This document shows, in pieces, positions 17,684 through 25,900 of a stretch of 64,000 nucleotides of DNA. Position 1 is the stretch's first letter. Each line of letters begins with the position of its first letter. Made by a program: the position numbers and the translations under genes. The stretch spans positions 28,467 to 92,466 of the forward strand of contig CALULJ010000003.1 of assembly GCA_944321445.1 (NCBI GenBank), in the 5' to 3' direction. The notes below the pieces were generated by a model. The model searched no databases. It saw only the letters and a list, made by a program, of their open reading frames with translations, and was not told the DNA's origin. Source of the stretch: an uncultured Collinsella sp. (GTDB lineage Bacteria > Actinomycetota > Coriobacteriia > Coriobacteriales > Coriobacteriaceae).

Positions 17684-17896
17684 ATGGCTCTATACCTTCC
17701 GCAGCATCACCTGGCCATCGACATCATCGACGACCCCTGCAGCGCGCCCGTCGACCGCGAGGCGTTCCCCGGGATCGATGTGGTGCGCCTCACCTGCGCC
17801 GACCTGTCCCGGCCGGAGGTCATCGCGCAGCTTGCGCCGATGCGCGGGCGGGACGGTGCGGGCTCGCTGCGAAGGGGTCGAAGCGCGAAGGCATAG
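17684..17896 (+). CDS. Short hypothetical protein, probably a gene fragment
   Basis: 70 residues from ATG 17684 after GTGAGGAGGCCCT. The first 50 residues (ALYLPQHHLAIDIIDD, GIDVVRLTCADLSRPEVI) look like a real protein with a hydrophobic strand and Asp cluster. They resemble weakly the LPEHRLAIEID part of DUF559-type nuclease folds. The last 18 residues turn into Arg/Gly-rich sequence, suggesting truncation or a frameshift near 17835. Function cannot be stated. The region before it (17457-17683) has a hairpin CGGGCGC/GCGCCCG near 17566 but no clear promoter. Confidence 0.4.
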   Translation: MALYLPQHHLAIDIIDDPCSAPVDREAFPGIDVVRLTCADLSRPEVIAQLAPMRGRDGAGSLRRGRSAKA

Positions 17897-17956
17897 CGCG
17901 CGTCAACCGAGCGCCCTATTCGCGCGCCGGCACATACCGCTGAAACCATCTGCATG

Positions 17957-17999
17957 GAAAAGGCGCCGCTCTTCCGGAAAACCCGAGGAGTGGCGCCTT
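17957..17999 (-). terminator. Terminator of the deformylase-like gene
   Basis: AAGGCGCCGCTC (17960-17971) pairs with GAGTGGCGCCTT (17988-17999). The minus strand continues with TTTTCC. It lies 35 bases after the def-like stop. Confidence 0.7.
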
Positions 18000-18033
18000 G
18001 CGGTGTACGTCGCGCATGCAGGTCGCGCAGCGT

Positions 18034-18453
18034 TTAGACGAGCCTGCCGTGGCAGTGGTCGATCATGTGCTGGATCATCTGGGCTTCCCAGTCGGTGAAG
18101 TCGCGGCGGCGCTGCTTGAGCGCGCCGTCCACGAGCTCGTCGAAGCTCACCTTGATCTTGATGAAGCGCGTGACCTTATGGGCGTCATCGTGCGAAAGGC
18201 AGTGCTCCTCGCACTTGAACGCGCCGAGACCGAGCAGCATCTTGGGGTTGTACATCACATGGGTCTCGTCGTTATCGTCCTTGTACACAACGACCGCCTT
18301 GGGCACGCCGATCTGGTTGGCAGCCAGGCACACGGCGTCGTCGATCGAGGCCATGGTATCGAGCAGGTCCTGGGCAAGCGCGGCGTCGTCGGCCGTGGCG
18401 GGCTCACAGGTCTGGGAAAGAATGGCGTCGTCGCGTACGAGCTCTTTGATCAT
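18034..18453 (-). CDS. Peptide deformylase-like protein with altered active site
   Basis: 139 residues, short for deformylase. Motif 1 is CLAANQIGVPKA (normal GxGLAAxQ). Motif 2, normally EGCLS, is EHCLSHD. Motif 3, normally HEIDH, is HMIDH: the codon for the catalytic glutamate is ATG. Both metal His and the Cys remain, so a metal could still bind, but normal deformylation would be impaired. The start at 18453 follows a purine-rich stretch; the longer frame has no family match. A second homologue with an intact HEIDH is encoded at 39301-39711. The protein may have a different role or be a degenerate paralogue. Confidence 0.85.
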   Translation of the reverse strand: MIKELVRDDAILSQTCEPATADDAALAQDLLDTMASIDDAVCLAANQIGVPKAVVVYKDDNDETHVMYNPKMLLGLGAFKCEEHCLSHDDAHKVTRFIKIKVSFDELVDGALKQRRRDFTDWEAQMIQHMIDHCHGRLV

Positions 18454-18624
18454 GAACGGTCCTTTCGGAAAAACGTGCAGATTGCGCGCGCAAAGGCGCC
18501 CCACGATAGTAGCGAAAAACAGACGCCCATGCGCGCCTGCCCGCAAACGCCCACGCAAACAGCAGGCCGCCGTGCTTTAGGATAATGATGTTGGATGAAC
18601 CCGCTTGAGACCCGATGGGAAACC

Positions 18625-19239
18625 ATGCTGAACGTTGTGCTTTTTGAACCAGAGATTCCCGCGAATACCGGCAACATCGGCCGCACGTGCGTCGTGACCG
18701 GTGCGCGCCTGCATCTGATCGAGCCACTGGGGTTCTTGCTCGATAGCAAGCAGCTGCGACGTGCCGGGTTGGGCTATTGGGAGAACCTCGACGTTACGGT
18801 ATACCGGAATTGGGAGGACTTTCTCACCCGATGCGGACTCACAGGGCCCGCGGGCGAGAAGCGCCTGCATCTTCTGACGAAAAAGGCGCGCCGCACCTAC
18901 GCGGAATCGACGTATCGCGATGGCGACTACCTGGTGTTTGGGAAGGAGAGTTCGGGATTGCCCGAAGACTTGCTCGCCGCACATGCCGACAGCTGCGAGC
19001 GCATTCCCATGCTGGCGGATCGCGATACGCTGGCCAACCGCGACGCTTGGAGCGCGCAGGAGGCCACGCTGCATCCCGATGATGCCGAGCCGACGAGCTC
19101 TCCCCTGCTCCAACAGGACATCTGCGGCAACTTCATCGACCCCGCCGACTACCGCATCAGCGCCCTCAACCTTTCCAACGCCGCCGCCATCGTCCTCTAC
19201 GAAGCCCTACGCCAAACCAACTTCCCCGGCATGGAATAA
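18625..19239 (+). CDS. trmL: tRNA (cytidine/uridine-2'-O)-methyltransferase TrmL, extended form
   Basis: 204 residues in the SPOUT family. The start MLNVVLFEPEIPANTGNIGRT is the TrmL signature; a longer start at 18595 is possible. DYLVFGKESSGLPEDLL forms part of the SAM knot. The usual direct link from RIPM to RSLNLSNA is replaced by about 40 extra residues (LADRDTLANRDAWSA through FIDPADYRIS) before ALNLSNAAAIVLYEA. TrmL is normally about 155 residues, so this insertion is notable. It methylates the wobble base of tRNA-Leu. Monocistronic. Confidence 0.9.
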   Translation: MLNVVLFEPEIPANTGNIGRTCVVTGARLHLIEPLGFLLDSKQLRRAGLGYWENLDVTVYRNWEDFLTRCGLTGPAGEKRLHLLTKKARRTYAESTYRDGDYLVFGKESSGLPEDLLAAHADSCERIPMLADRDTLANRDAWSAQEATLHPDDAEPTSSPLLQQDICGNFIDPADYRISALNLSNAAAIVLYEALRQTNFPGME

Positions 19240-19266
19240 GTCGCACTTCTCCCCAGGGGAAAAGCG

Positions 19267-19478
19267 CGTCACAACAACGAAGACGGCCCGCTGGACGCAC
19301 TTTGAACTGCGCCCCAAAACTTGAACGCATTGACGCACTTCGCCTCCGGGGAGAAGTGCGTCACAACAACGAAGACGGCCCGCTGAGGTGCCGCAGATCG
19401 GGGTGAAAGAGGAGCGAGAACGCCTTGCGTGCGGCGAGCGACGATTGAACCCCGAGATGCGGTGCCTCAGCGGGCCGA
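19267..19478. repeat. Direct repeat plus large imperfect inverted repeat
   Basis: In the convergent gap between trmL and the purF-like gene, a 28-base sequence (core GTCACAACAACGAAGACGGC) occurs at 19267-19294 and 19359-19386. The second copy runs into an inverted repeat: 19377-19405 pairs with 19450-19478, with only a few mismatches over 29 bases (CGGCCCGCTGAGG with CCTCAGCGGGCCG at the outer ends). The 44-base loop is purine-rich. No coding capacity is evident. Confidence 0.7.
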
Positions 19479-19492
19479 ACAGGTCGAGAAAC

Positions 19493-20923
19493 CTATTCCT
19501 TGCCGTCCCAGCAGTAGGTGCACACCTTCGTGGGATCGATGCCGATGGCCTCGAGCATGCCGGGCAGCGACTGGTAGCCCAGGCTGTCGAAGCCGAGCTG
19601 CTCGCAGATGCGGCGCAGCATGCAGCCGCCGCGTTCGGTGGAGCTGTCGGCGTACTCGTCAAGGTGCTTATCGCCCTCGGGACCCTCGAGCTCGCGCACC
19701 ACGCGACGCGCGATGAGGTCCATATCGGACTTGCCGCGCGAGAACGACAGGTACTTGCAGCTGAACATGATGGGCGGGCACGCGGAGCGCATGTGCACTT
19801 CTTTGGCGCCGGCCTCGTACAGAAAGTTCACGGTCTTGCCAAGCTGCGTGCCGCGCACGATGGAGTCATCCACGAACAGGAGCTTCTTGTCCTTGATGAG
19901 CTCGGGCACGGGGATCTGCTTCATCTCGGCGATGCGGTTGCGCACGCTCTGGTTGGACGGCATGAAGGAACGCGACCACGTGGGCGTGTACTTGATGAAC
20001 GGGCGGGCGAACGTGGCGCCGCACTCGTTGGCGTAGCCGATGGCGTGCGGCAGGCCCGAATCGGGCACGCCGGCGACGTAGTCGACCTCAGGCAGCGTGC
20101 CGGCCTCGGCCTCGTCGCGCGCCATGATGTGGCCGTTGCGATAGCGCATGACCTCGACGTTCACGCCCTCGTAGTTGGAGTTGGGGTAGCCGTAGTACAC
20201 CCAGAGGAACGCGCAGATCTTCATCTCGCTGCCCGCAGGCGCCACGGTCTCGTAGCCGTCGGCGGTGATGCGCACGATCTCGGCGGGACCGAGCTCGTAT
20301 TCGTCCTCGTAGCCGAGCTTGTGGTAGACGAACGACTCGAACGAGATGCAATAGCCCTGGCCCTCGACGTCGCGGCCGATGATGACGGGCAGGCGGCCCA
20401 TGCGGTCGCGCGCAGCGAAGATGGTGCCGTCTTCGGTCATGACCAGCAGCGTGAGCGAGCCCTCGACCACGGACTGGGCGAACATGATGCCCTCGACCAG
20501 GTCCTCTTTCTGGTTGATGAGCGCCGCGACGAGCTCGGTGTTGTTCACCGCGCCGGAGCTCATGGCCATGAACTGCGCGCCACCCTGCTCGAAGTACTGC
20601 TCGATGAGCTGGTTAGCGTTGTTGATGATGCCGACGGTCGTGATGGCGAACACGCCGTGGCGCGAACGGACCAGCAGCGGCTGCGGGTCGGTATCGCTGA
20701 TGCAGCCGATACCGCTCGTACCGTGGAAGTGCGCAAGATCCGCATCGAAGCGGGAACGGAACGGGGTGTTCTCGATGGAGTGGATCTCCTTCTGGAACCC
20801 ACCGGTGCCCTCGCAGAACACCATGCCGGCACGCCGCGTGCCGAGATGCGAATGATAGTCGACGCCAAAGAACACATCGAGCACCACGTCACGCTTCGAC
20901 GTCGCGCCAAAGAAACCGCCCAT
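19493..20923 (-). CDS. Amidophosphoribosyltransferase-like protein lacking the glutaminase nucleophile
   Basis: 476 residues, full length for PurF, with GGGAGGAC before the start. The protein begins MGGFFGATSK where PurF has a catalytic N-terminal Cys (MCGxxG); no Cys is present in the first 35 residues. Other glutaminase residues are also lost: HRGQESAG is HLGTRRAG, the VRYST motif is IGCISD, and HNGN is VGIINN. The phosphoribosyltransferase site is intact (LLFVDDSIVRGTQ, and ACPPIMFSCKY). It could make phosphoribosylamine from PRPP and free ammonia, or have another PRPP-linked role. Whether a canonical purF exists elsewhere is unknown. Confidence 0.9.
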   Translation of the reverse strand: MGGFFGATSKRDVVLDVFFGVDYHSHLGTRRAGMVFCEGTGGFQKEIHSIENTPFRSRFDADLAHFHGTSGIGCISDTDPQPLLVRSRHGVFAITTVGIINNANQLIEQYFEQGGAQFMAMSSGAVNNTELVAALINQKEDLVEGIMFAQSVVEGSLTLLVMTEDGTIFAARDRMGRLPVIIGRDVEGQGYCISFESFVYHKLGYEDEYELGPAEIVRITADGYETVAPAGSEMKICAFLWVYYGYPNSNYEGVNVEVMRYRNGHIMARDEAEAGTLPEVDYVAGVPDSGLPHAIGYANECGATFARPFIKYTPTWSRSFMPSNQSVRNRIAEMKQIPVPELIKDKKLLFVDDSIVRGTQLGKTVNFLYEAGAKEVHMRSACPPIMFSCKYLSFSRGKSDMDLIARRVVRELEGPEGDKHLDEYADSSTERGGCMLRRICEQLGFDSLGYQSLPGMLEAIGIDPTKVCTYCWDGKE

Positions 20924-21016
20924 GCCATGTCCTCCCTGTTAGGTCAATGGGAACCCACACAGTATAGAATGGCGCGCGCATGCACGATGTGACGCGAAAT
21001 TAGGACAGAGGAATTT

Positions 21017-21907
21017 TCACATGAGGCATTGGCCGCAGGGCTCGTAGCCCATGTTCTCCGCCTCCGCGAGCGTCCCGTCAAAATCTTGACGATTGGCCGG
21101 AGAGATATCTTCCACACCCGGGCAATCGGCTTCGTGCACCTTGTGGGAGTTGGTGTTGAGGACGTATTCGCCCTCCGCGTTGCTCGCCGCATCGTCGGCG
21201 GCATCCTGTGCGGCGGCGTGGTCTTCGTCAGCTATCTGGGCTTCCCCCGTCGCGTAATCGATCTCGACACCCGGCTGCACGTTGGGGCACCAGACGCTGA
21301 AATCGATACCGTCGCCGTTATCCTCCAGCGAATAAGCCTCGACCATCACGCCGCGGCACACGAGCTCGTCGCCCTCGAACACCGGGGTCGAGCGGTAGAG
21401 GATGTGGTTATCCGTGTCGTAGATATAGTCGGCGGTCTTCTCCTCATAGGGACGCATGGCGTCGGCGTTCATCCAACGTGTGCCCGTCACCAGGTTGCGC
21501 TCGTTGGCGTTTTCCGCAGAAAGCGCCCAGCCGATAAGATGGCTGCGATTGTAGAGCGACTCGCCCTCTACAAAGTCATAGCGAATGGAATGCCAGCCGG
21601 TAGGATGCACCTCGCTGATGCTTTCGCGCTCCTCGCCATAGTCAGGGATGGTTTCTGGACCCAAGCACGCCATTGCGGTTCCGCAGCGGCCAAGTTCGTC
21701 GAGCTCGCTATAGGACTCGTAGCCCTCGTGCGCGCGGGCATAGGCGATCTCGTCTTCTGTAAATGAGGCACGATCGACCTCAACATGGGCCTCGAGCTCG
21801 GCATATGAACCAGTAGACGAATCGGTTTTAGCAGTGTTGCAGCCGGTAAGCGCCAAAGCGAGGGCAAGGTAGATGAAAGCAAGGACGCGGGCGATGCGCT
21901 GGTTCAT
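21017..21907 (-). CDS. Secreted lipoprotein nuclease (DNA/RNA non-specific endonuclease)
   Basis: 296 residues from ATG 21907 preceded by GAGGAGAA. The signal peptide ends in the lipobox LALTGC (Cys23), so it is likely anchored outside the membrane. The nuclease core is GWHSIRYDFVEGESLYNRSHLIGWALSAENANERNLVTGTRWMN when read across residues about 110-160; NRSHLIG holds the His of the beta-beta-alpha metal motif. The C-terminal 50 residues (YVLNTNSHKVHEADCP, then CGQCL) form a small Cys/His domain like those in other secreted nucleases. It may digest extracellular DNA for nutrients or defence. Confidence 0.85.
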   Translation of the reverse strand: MNQRIARVLAFIYLALALALTGCNTAKTDSSTGSYAELEAHVEVDRASFTEDEIAYARAHEGYESYSELDELGRCGTAMACLGPETIPDYGEERESISEVHPTGWHSIRYDFVEGESLYNRSHLIGWALSAENANERNLVTGTRWMNADAMRPYEEKTADYIYDTDNHILYRSTPVFEGDELVCRGVMVEAYSLEDNGDGIDFSVWCPNVQPGVEIDYATGEAQIADEDHAAAQDAADDAASNAEGEYVLNTNSHKVHEADCPGVEDISPANRQDFDGTLAEAENMGYEPCGQCLM

Positions 21908-22056
21908 GCGGTTCTCCTCATCACGTGGGCCAGGCTGTTCTGCAAGCGGATGCGACGGACACCATTGTGGCATGTTTGCGCTGGGCGTTGGTGCGCGTCG
22001 TTTCATTTGGACTGCCGGTTAAGGGATAGCCCCGCTGGATTGAATGCGCCTCCAGC

Positions 22057-22848
22057 CTATACGAGGTAGCGTGCCTTCAGCTCGGCGCGAGCATCTGCCC
22101 CGATGCCCAGTGCGCGGTCGATGTATCCGAGCATACCGCCGAACTCGCGCGTCGCAGCGTCCGCAGCGGCATTGAGGTAGCGCGCGTCGACGCCGTTGAA
22201 CGGATCTTCGGGCACACCATCGACCACGGCAAGCCCGTAGAATCGGTTGGTCGCCATGTAATCGGCGAAGATGACCTCCCAGGAAACACCGAGGGCCATC
22301 TCCATGAGCACGCTCGCCATGCCGCAGCGGTCCTTGCCCGCCGTGCAATGCCACAGCACCGCGCCGATTTCGCAGGCGAGAATCTCCTCGAAAAACGTGC
22401 GGTACGCCGTGATGCCCTCGTCGCTTAGCAGCATATTCGGGTACAGCGTGATCATGAGCTGTGCAGGCTCGACCTCGCCACGCTTCACCTGAGCGAGCAC
22501 GCGGTCCATGTCTGTCTCGCTGCGCGATACGCCCGCCGCAGGCTCCTGGAACACCGGCAGGTGCACGAAGCGCAGGCCCGGAAGCTCCGCCACCGGGTCG
22601 GGACGCTCGGCGCATTCTTCATCGGTGCGCAAGTCGATATCGAGGCACAGTTCATAGTCGTCATGCAGGCGCGCGAGGTCGGCGCGCGTGGCCGGAGCGA
22701 GCAGGCCGCTGCGCAGCAAGCGATGCGTACGAATGCGTTTGCCATCGGCGGCGGGCATACCGCCCAGGTCGCGGGTATTGGGAAGTCCCTCGAACTCGAT
22801 GTGCCCGTTGTCGATATGCCCGGCAAGCTGTGCGGCGTCTCGCTCCAT
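22057..22848 (-). CDS. Tyrosine/serine protein phosphatase (Y_phosphatase3 family)
   Basis: 263 residues from ATG 22848 after GAGAGGAG. It has NTRDLGGMPAADGKRIRTHRLLRSG near the N-terminus and the P-loop VLWHCTAGKDRCGMAS near residue 165, the CxxGKDR form of this family. Relatives such as LipA and MptpB act on phosphotyrosine, phosphoserine or phosphoinositides. No signal peptide is visible. It is monocistronic, downstream of a long hairpin. Confidence 0.9.
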   Translation of the reverse strand: MERDAAQLAGHIDNGHIEFEGLPNTRDLGGMPAADGKRIRTHRLLRSGLLAPATRADLARLHDDYELCLDIDLRTDEECAERPDPVAELPGLRFVHLPVFQEPAAGVSRSETDMDRVLAQVKRGEVEPAQLMITLYPNMLLSDEGITAYRTFFEEILACEIGAVLWHCTAGKDRCGMASVLMEMALGVSWEVIFADYMATNRFYGLAVVDGVPEDPFNGVDARYLNAAADAATREFGGMLGYIDRALGIGADARAELKARYLV

Positions 22849-22933
22849 GCGCGCTCCTCTCTTCGCTGTCCAACGTTCAACCATACCAGAGCTCGCGTAC
22901 GGAGTACGGGCACATTCGCTCTCGATTTGGCGG

Positions 22934-23030
22934 AGGGTGTCGGTCATTTCTACTTGCCCTTTCGTTCGGTAACTGGCGGGTTTTGCCCGAGTTACCGAAC
23001 GAAAGGGCAAGTAGAAATGACCGACACCCT
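22934..23030. repeat. 41-bp perfect inverted repeat
   Basis: Arms 22934-22974 and 22990-23030 are exact reverse complements over all 41 bases, with a 15-base spacer that itself contains CGGG/CCCG. The outer end reads AGGGTGTCGGTCATTTC. It lies between the anti-sigma gene end and the phosphatase gene, both read leftward. No T-run flanks it, so it is not an ordinary terminator. Confidence 0.95.
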
Positions 23031-23034
23031 ATCA

Positions 23035-23059
23035 CCAATTGGGGGCAGGTCACTTTTGG
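23035..23059. repeat. 25-base intergenic repeat, copy 1 (copy 2 at 25886-25910)
   Basis: CCAATTGGGGGCAGGTCACT plus TTTGG at 23035-23059 differs at two positions from 25886-25910. A looser relative is inside the palindrome at 52217-52241. Copy 1 ends three bases after the stop of the anti-sigma gene. Copy 2 covers the last codons and stop of the dus gene. Confidence 0.7.
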
Positions 23060-23061
23060 TT

Positions 23062-24183
23062 TTACGAGAACTCGTAGGTCTCGGTATTCCCATCGCGGTC
23101 GCCGCTCACCGTCACGCCTGTCACCTGGCTCACGTCGACGAGTCCCGTGAACACCATGGTGATGACATCGCGTCCTTCACGCTTGCCCAGATAGCTGAAG
23201 TACGTGTTGAGCGTTGTCTCCTCGCCGCCTTCCAGCACAACGTGTTCCGAGCCGTCCGCCAAGCGCAGCGCCACGCGGTCGCAGATGAACTCGTCGCGCT
23301 CGCTCGAGTTTACATCGATGCTCAGGCTCATAGGGCTCAGATACGCCCGCGCACCGCCCTCATCCTCGTAGGCCTTCGCCTCAACCACGCGCGATGGCTT
23401 GAATTCTTCGGTCGTTGAATCGATATACACCATTGAATCCCACTCGCCCGTGTGCCCGGCAAGCTGCCAACTCACGCCCGCAAGCAGCGCGTCGAGTTCT
23501 CCAAAACTGCCGAAGTAAATCGTCCCGTGAACCTCGGTCGCGCTCGAGGCGTCGCGGTCAAACATCACGCACGTATCTGCAAAGCCAAACCCATCATCAT
23601 GCGGCAGCAGCATCTGCAGAACACTGAGCCCGTCATCGGAAGAGCTCCCTGTATCTGCGTTGAGCACAAGCTCCCCCGGCGCACCATAGCTTGGGTCGTA
23701 GCCCACCCCGTCGGGATTGGCCAGCGTGTAGGTCGCCGCTCCACAGCAGTTTGAGTCGACCACCATACTGTCTATGGTGAGCGTATAGCCGACGAGCTCG
23801 CATGACAGCCCGACGCCTTCGACGGCAGATGCCATATCGACCGACGCTTCCTCCGCGCCCACACCCTCGTAGCTGCGCGTGACGCTGTAGAGGTACTTAT
23901 CGTCGTTGACGCCACCGTAGACATCCCACTCAGAGCTTCCGTCCTCTCCGTGGTCGCTCCACGCATGCACAAAGAACAGCGGGTCGGCCGTCACGATGGC
24001 GCCAGCAATGCCCACCGTTGCAAGCGTGCCCGCGAGCCCCAGGCCCACCGCTGCCGCTACCGGCAGCGCATGTCCGCGCCGGCGCCGGCGCCCACCGGCG
24101 GCCCGGGCCATAACCCGGTCGTACAGATCGTCCGATGCGTGCAGGCTGTCCATTGCCTCGCGGATTTTTGCCTCCTCGTTCAT
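23062..24183 (-). CDS. Membrane-anchored anti-sigma-like protein
   Basis: 373 residues; ATG 24183 overlaps the sigma factor stop (ATGA). A short charged cytoplasmic part (1-38) with an Arg-rich patch is followed by one membrane helix, LPVAAAVGLGLAGTLATVGI (about 40-65). A large acidic extracellular region of about 300 residues follows with no recognised enzyme motif. The order sigma factor then single-pass membrane protein is the usual ECF sigma/anti-sigma arrangement, so it probably sequesters the sigma factor and senses an envelope signal. The ligand is unknown. Confidence 0.75.
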   Translation of the reverse strand: MNEEAKIREAMDSLHASDDLYDRVMARAAGGRRRRRGHALPVAAAVGLGLAGTLATVGIAGAIVTADPLFFVHAWSDHGEDGSSEWDVYGGVNDDKYLYSVTRSYEGVGAEEASVDMASAVEGVGLSCELVGYTLTIDSMVVDSNCCGAATYTLANPDGVGYDPSYGAPGELVLNADTGSSSDDGLSVLQMLLPHDDGFGFADTCVMFDRDASSATEVHGTIYFGSFGELDALLAGVSWQLAGHTGEWDSMVYIDSTTEEFKPSRVVEAKAYEDEGGARAYLSPMSLSIDVNSSERDEFICDRVALRLADGSEHVVLEGGEETTLNTYFSYLGKREGRDVITMVFTGLVDVSQVTGVTVSGDRDGNTETYEFS

Positions 24184-24656
24184 TTTTCTCCCCTTTCCAG
24201 CTCCGCCTTGAGCCGCGTGCGACCGCGCGCCAGGCGCGTGCGCACCGTGGCACTCGGGACCTTGAGCAGTCTGGCGATCTCGTCTGTCGTATAGCCGCCG
24301 TAGTAATGCAGCACGATCGGCACGCGATATTTCTCGGGCAGACGCATTGCCGCCACGAACACCTCGCTGTGCTCGCGCGTGGGCAGCGACAGCGTCGCGG
24401 CGTAGTCCTCGATGTCCTCCACGCGCCTCCACGGCCGACGAAAGAGCGATTTGCAGGTGTTGATCGTTACACGCACGAGCCAGTTGCGCAGGTGGTCATC
24501 GCTTTTGAACGCGCGATCCGTGCACAGCAGCTTGACGAACACGTCCTGTGTGACATCGTCGGCATCCGCCGCATCGCGCATGTAGGTGTACGCGATGCGG
24601 AAAACCGTATCGCGATGGCGCCCTATCGCCTCCTTTAATTCCGTTTCTGGCAACAC
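24180..24656 (-). CDS. ECF-type RNA polymerase sigma factor
   Basis: 158 residues from GTG 24656, five bases after GGGGAGA; a TTG at 24668 is possible but lies on the ribosome site. Region 2 is DTVFRIAYTYMRDAADADDVTQDVFVKLL. Region 4 is RLPEKYRVPIVLHYYGGYTTDEIARLL with PSATVRTRLARGRTRLKAEL as the DNA-binding helix. It would direct transcription of a small stress regulon, normally including its own operon, and be held by the product of the overlapping downstream gene. Confidence 0.93.
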   Translation of the reverse strand: MLPETELKEAIGRHRDTVFRIAYTYMRDAADADDVTQDVFVKLLCTDRAFKSDDHLRNWLVRVTINTCKSLFRRPWRRVEDIEDYAATLSLPTREHSEVFVAAMRLPEKYRVPIVLHYYGGYTTDEIARLLKVPSATVRTRLARGRTRLKAELERGEK

Positions 24657-24744
24657 GTCTCTCCCCAATCGCCAAAATCCTTCGTTCGGAGCTCCTCACC
24701 TACAATACGCACGGGGAAGGCGAAATGTTTCATGGGAAAACGGG

Positions 24745-24791
24745 GGCGGGCCAAATCTGGTCGACGCCGTATCGACCAGATTTGGCCCGCC
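24745..24791 (-). terminator. 20-bp perfect hairpin after the alcohol dehydrogenase gene
   Basis: Arms 24745-24764 and 24772-24791 are perfect reverse complements (GGCGGGCCAAATCTGGTCGA) with a 7-base loop. On the minus strand CCCCCGTTTTCC follows, so it can end transcription from the dehydrogenase gene. Confidence 0.7.
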
Positions 24792-24812
24792 TGCCCGCTT
24801 TGTGCCGCCCGG

Positions 24813-25862
24813 CTATTCCCAAGGGGTGATGACCGCTTTGAGGCAATCGTCTTCGCGCGCCTCGAAGGCGCGGTAGGCATCCAGGATGTCATTGAGTGGA
24901 TAGCGTTTAGAGATAAGCAGGCCGGTGTCGAGCTTGCCCGCCTCGATGAGCGCCATGACCTCGTCGAGTCCGGACGCATCCACGCCGCCGGTTTTGAAGA
25001 TAAGGTTCTTGCCGTACATCTGGGGCAGCGGCAGCACCTGATCCTGCTCGTACATGGCCGACACCACCACGACGGCATTGGGGCGGGCGATGCGCCATGC
25101 CGCCTCGAAGGTGGTGGAGCTTCCGGCAGCCTCGATGACGGCGTCGGCACCGCGGCCGTGCGTCGCCTCGCGCACGAGCGCCTCGACCTCGGTCTGGCTC
25201 TTCCCCGTCGGGTTGATGGCGATATCGGCAAGCCCATGGTCGATTGCGCAACGCAAGCGTGCCTCGTCGACGTCGAGCGCGATGATGCTGCCGGGGTTCA
25301 TGAGCCTGGCGCACATCATGGTCGTGAGACCCACCGGCCCGGCGCCGATCACCGCAACGGACGAGCCGGGCTCGATCTCTGCCAGGCGCGCACCCCACCA
25401 ACCCGTTGCCAGGATGTCGCCTAAAAAGAGCGCGTCTTCGTCGGAAACGCGTTCGGGGATGCGCGTGAAAGCGTTGTCCGCGAGCGGCACGCGGACGTAT
25501 TCGGCCTGGCAGCCATCGATGGTGCAGCCGAGCAGCCAGCCACCGTGCTCGCAGTTGTTGACCCAGCCGCGTTTACAGAAGAAGCACTCGCCGCAGAAGG
25601 TCTCGCAGTTGACGGCAACGCGGTCGCCCGGCGAGAAACGTGTCACGCCCGGGCCGACCTCCTCGACCACGCCCACGAACTCGTGGCCGAGCACTGTGTC
25701 GGGCAGCGCGCGAGGAACGGCGCCGCGCATGATGTGCAGATCGCTCGTGCAGATGGTCGAACGTGTCACGCGCACGATGGCATCGGTCGGGTCGATGAGA
25801 TGCGGACGCGGACGGTCAAGCAGGGCGATAGTTCTATGTCCATCGTGTACCAGCGCTTTCAT
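24813..25862 (-). CDS. Zinc-dependent medium-chain alcohol dehydrogenase
   Basis: 349 residues from ATG 25862 after GGGAGG. The MDR-family features are the catalytic zinc Cys in TICTSDLH, GHEFVGVVEEVGPGV, and the four structural-zinc Cys in NCETFCGECFFCKRGWVNNCE read over residues about 93-113. The nucleotide-binding loop is AVIGAGPVGLTTMMCA near residue 175. It probably oxidises a secondary alcohol or polyol with NAD(P). The specific substrate is unknown. It is 56 bases upstream of nothing related and appears monocistronic, ending at the long hairpin. Confidence 0.9.
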   Translation of the reverse strand: MKALVHDGHRTIALLDRPRPHLIDPTDAIVRVTRSTICTSDLHIMRGAVPRALPDTVLGHEFVGVVEEVGPGVTRFSPGDRVAVNCETFCGECFFCKRGWVNNCEHGGWLLGCTIDGCQAEYVRVPLADNAFTRIPERVSDEDALFLGDILATGWWGARLAEIEPGSSVAVIGAGPVGLTTMMCARLMNPGSIIALDVDEARLRCAIDHGLADIAINPTGKSQTEVEALVREATHGRGADAVIEAAGSSTTFEAAWRIARPNAVVVVSAMYEQDQVLPLPQMYGKNLIFKTGGVDASGLDEVMALIEAGKLDTGLLISKRYPLNDILDAYRAFEAREDDCLKAVITPWE

Positions 25863-25900
25863 GAGAACCTCCCGATAATCACGCGCCAATTGGGGGCGGG

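Noticed and set aside
19388..20992. 534-codon plus-strand frame opposite the PurF-like gene
   Set aside because: Antisense shadow; the minus strand carries clear PRTase motifs and a ribosome site.
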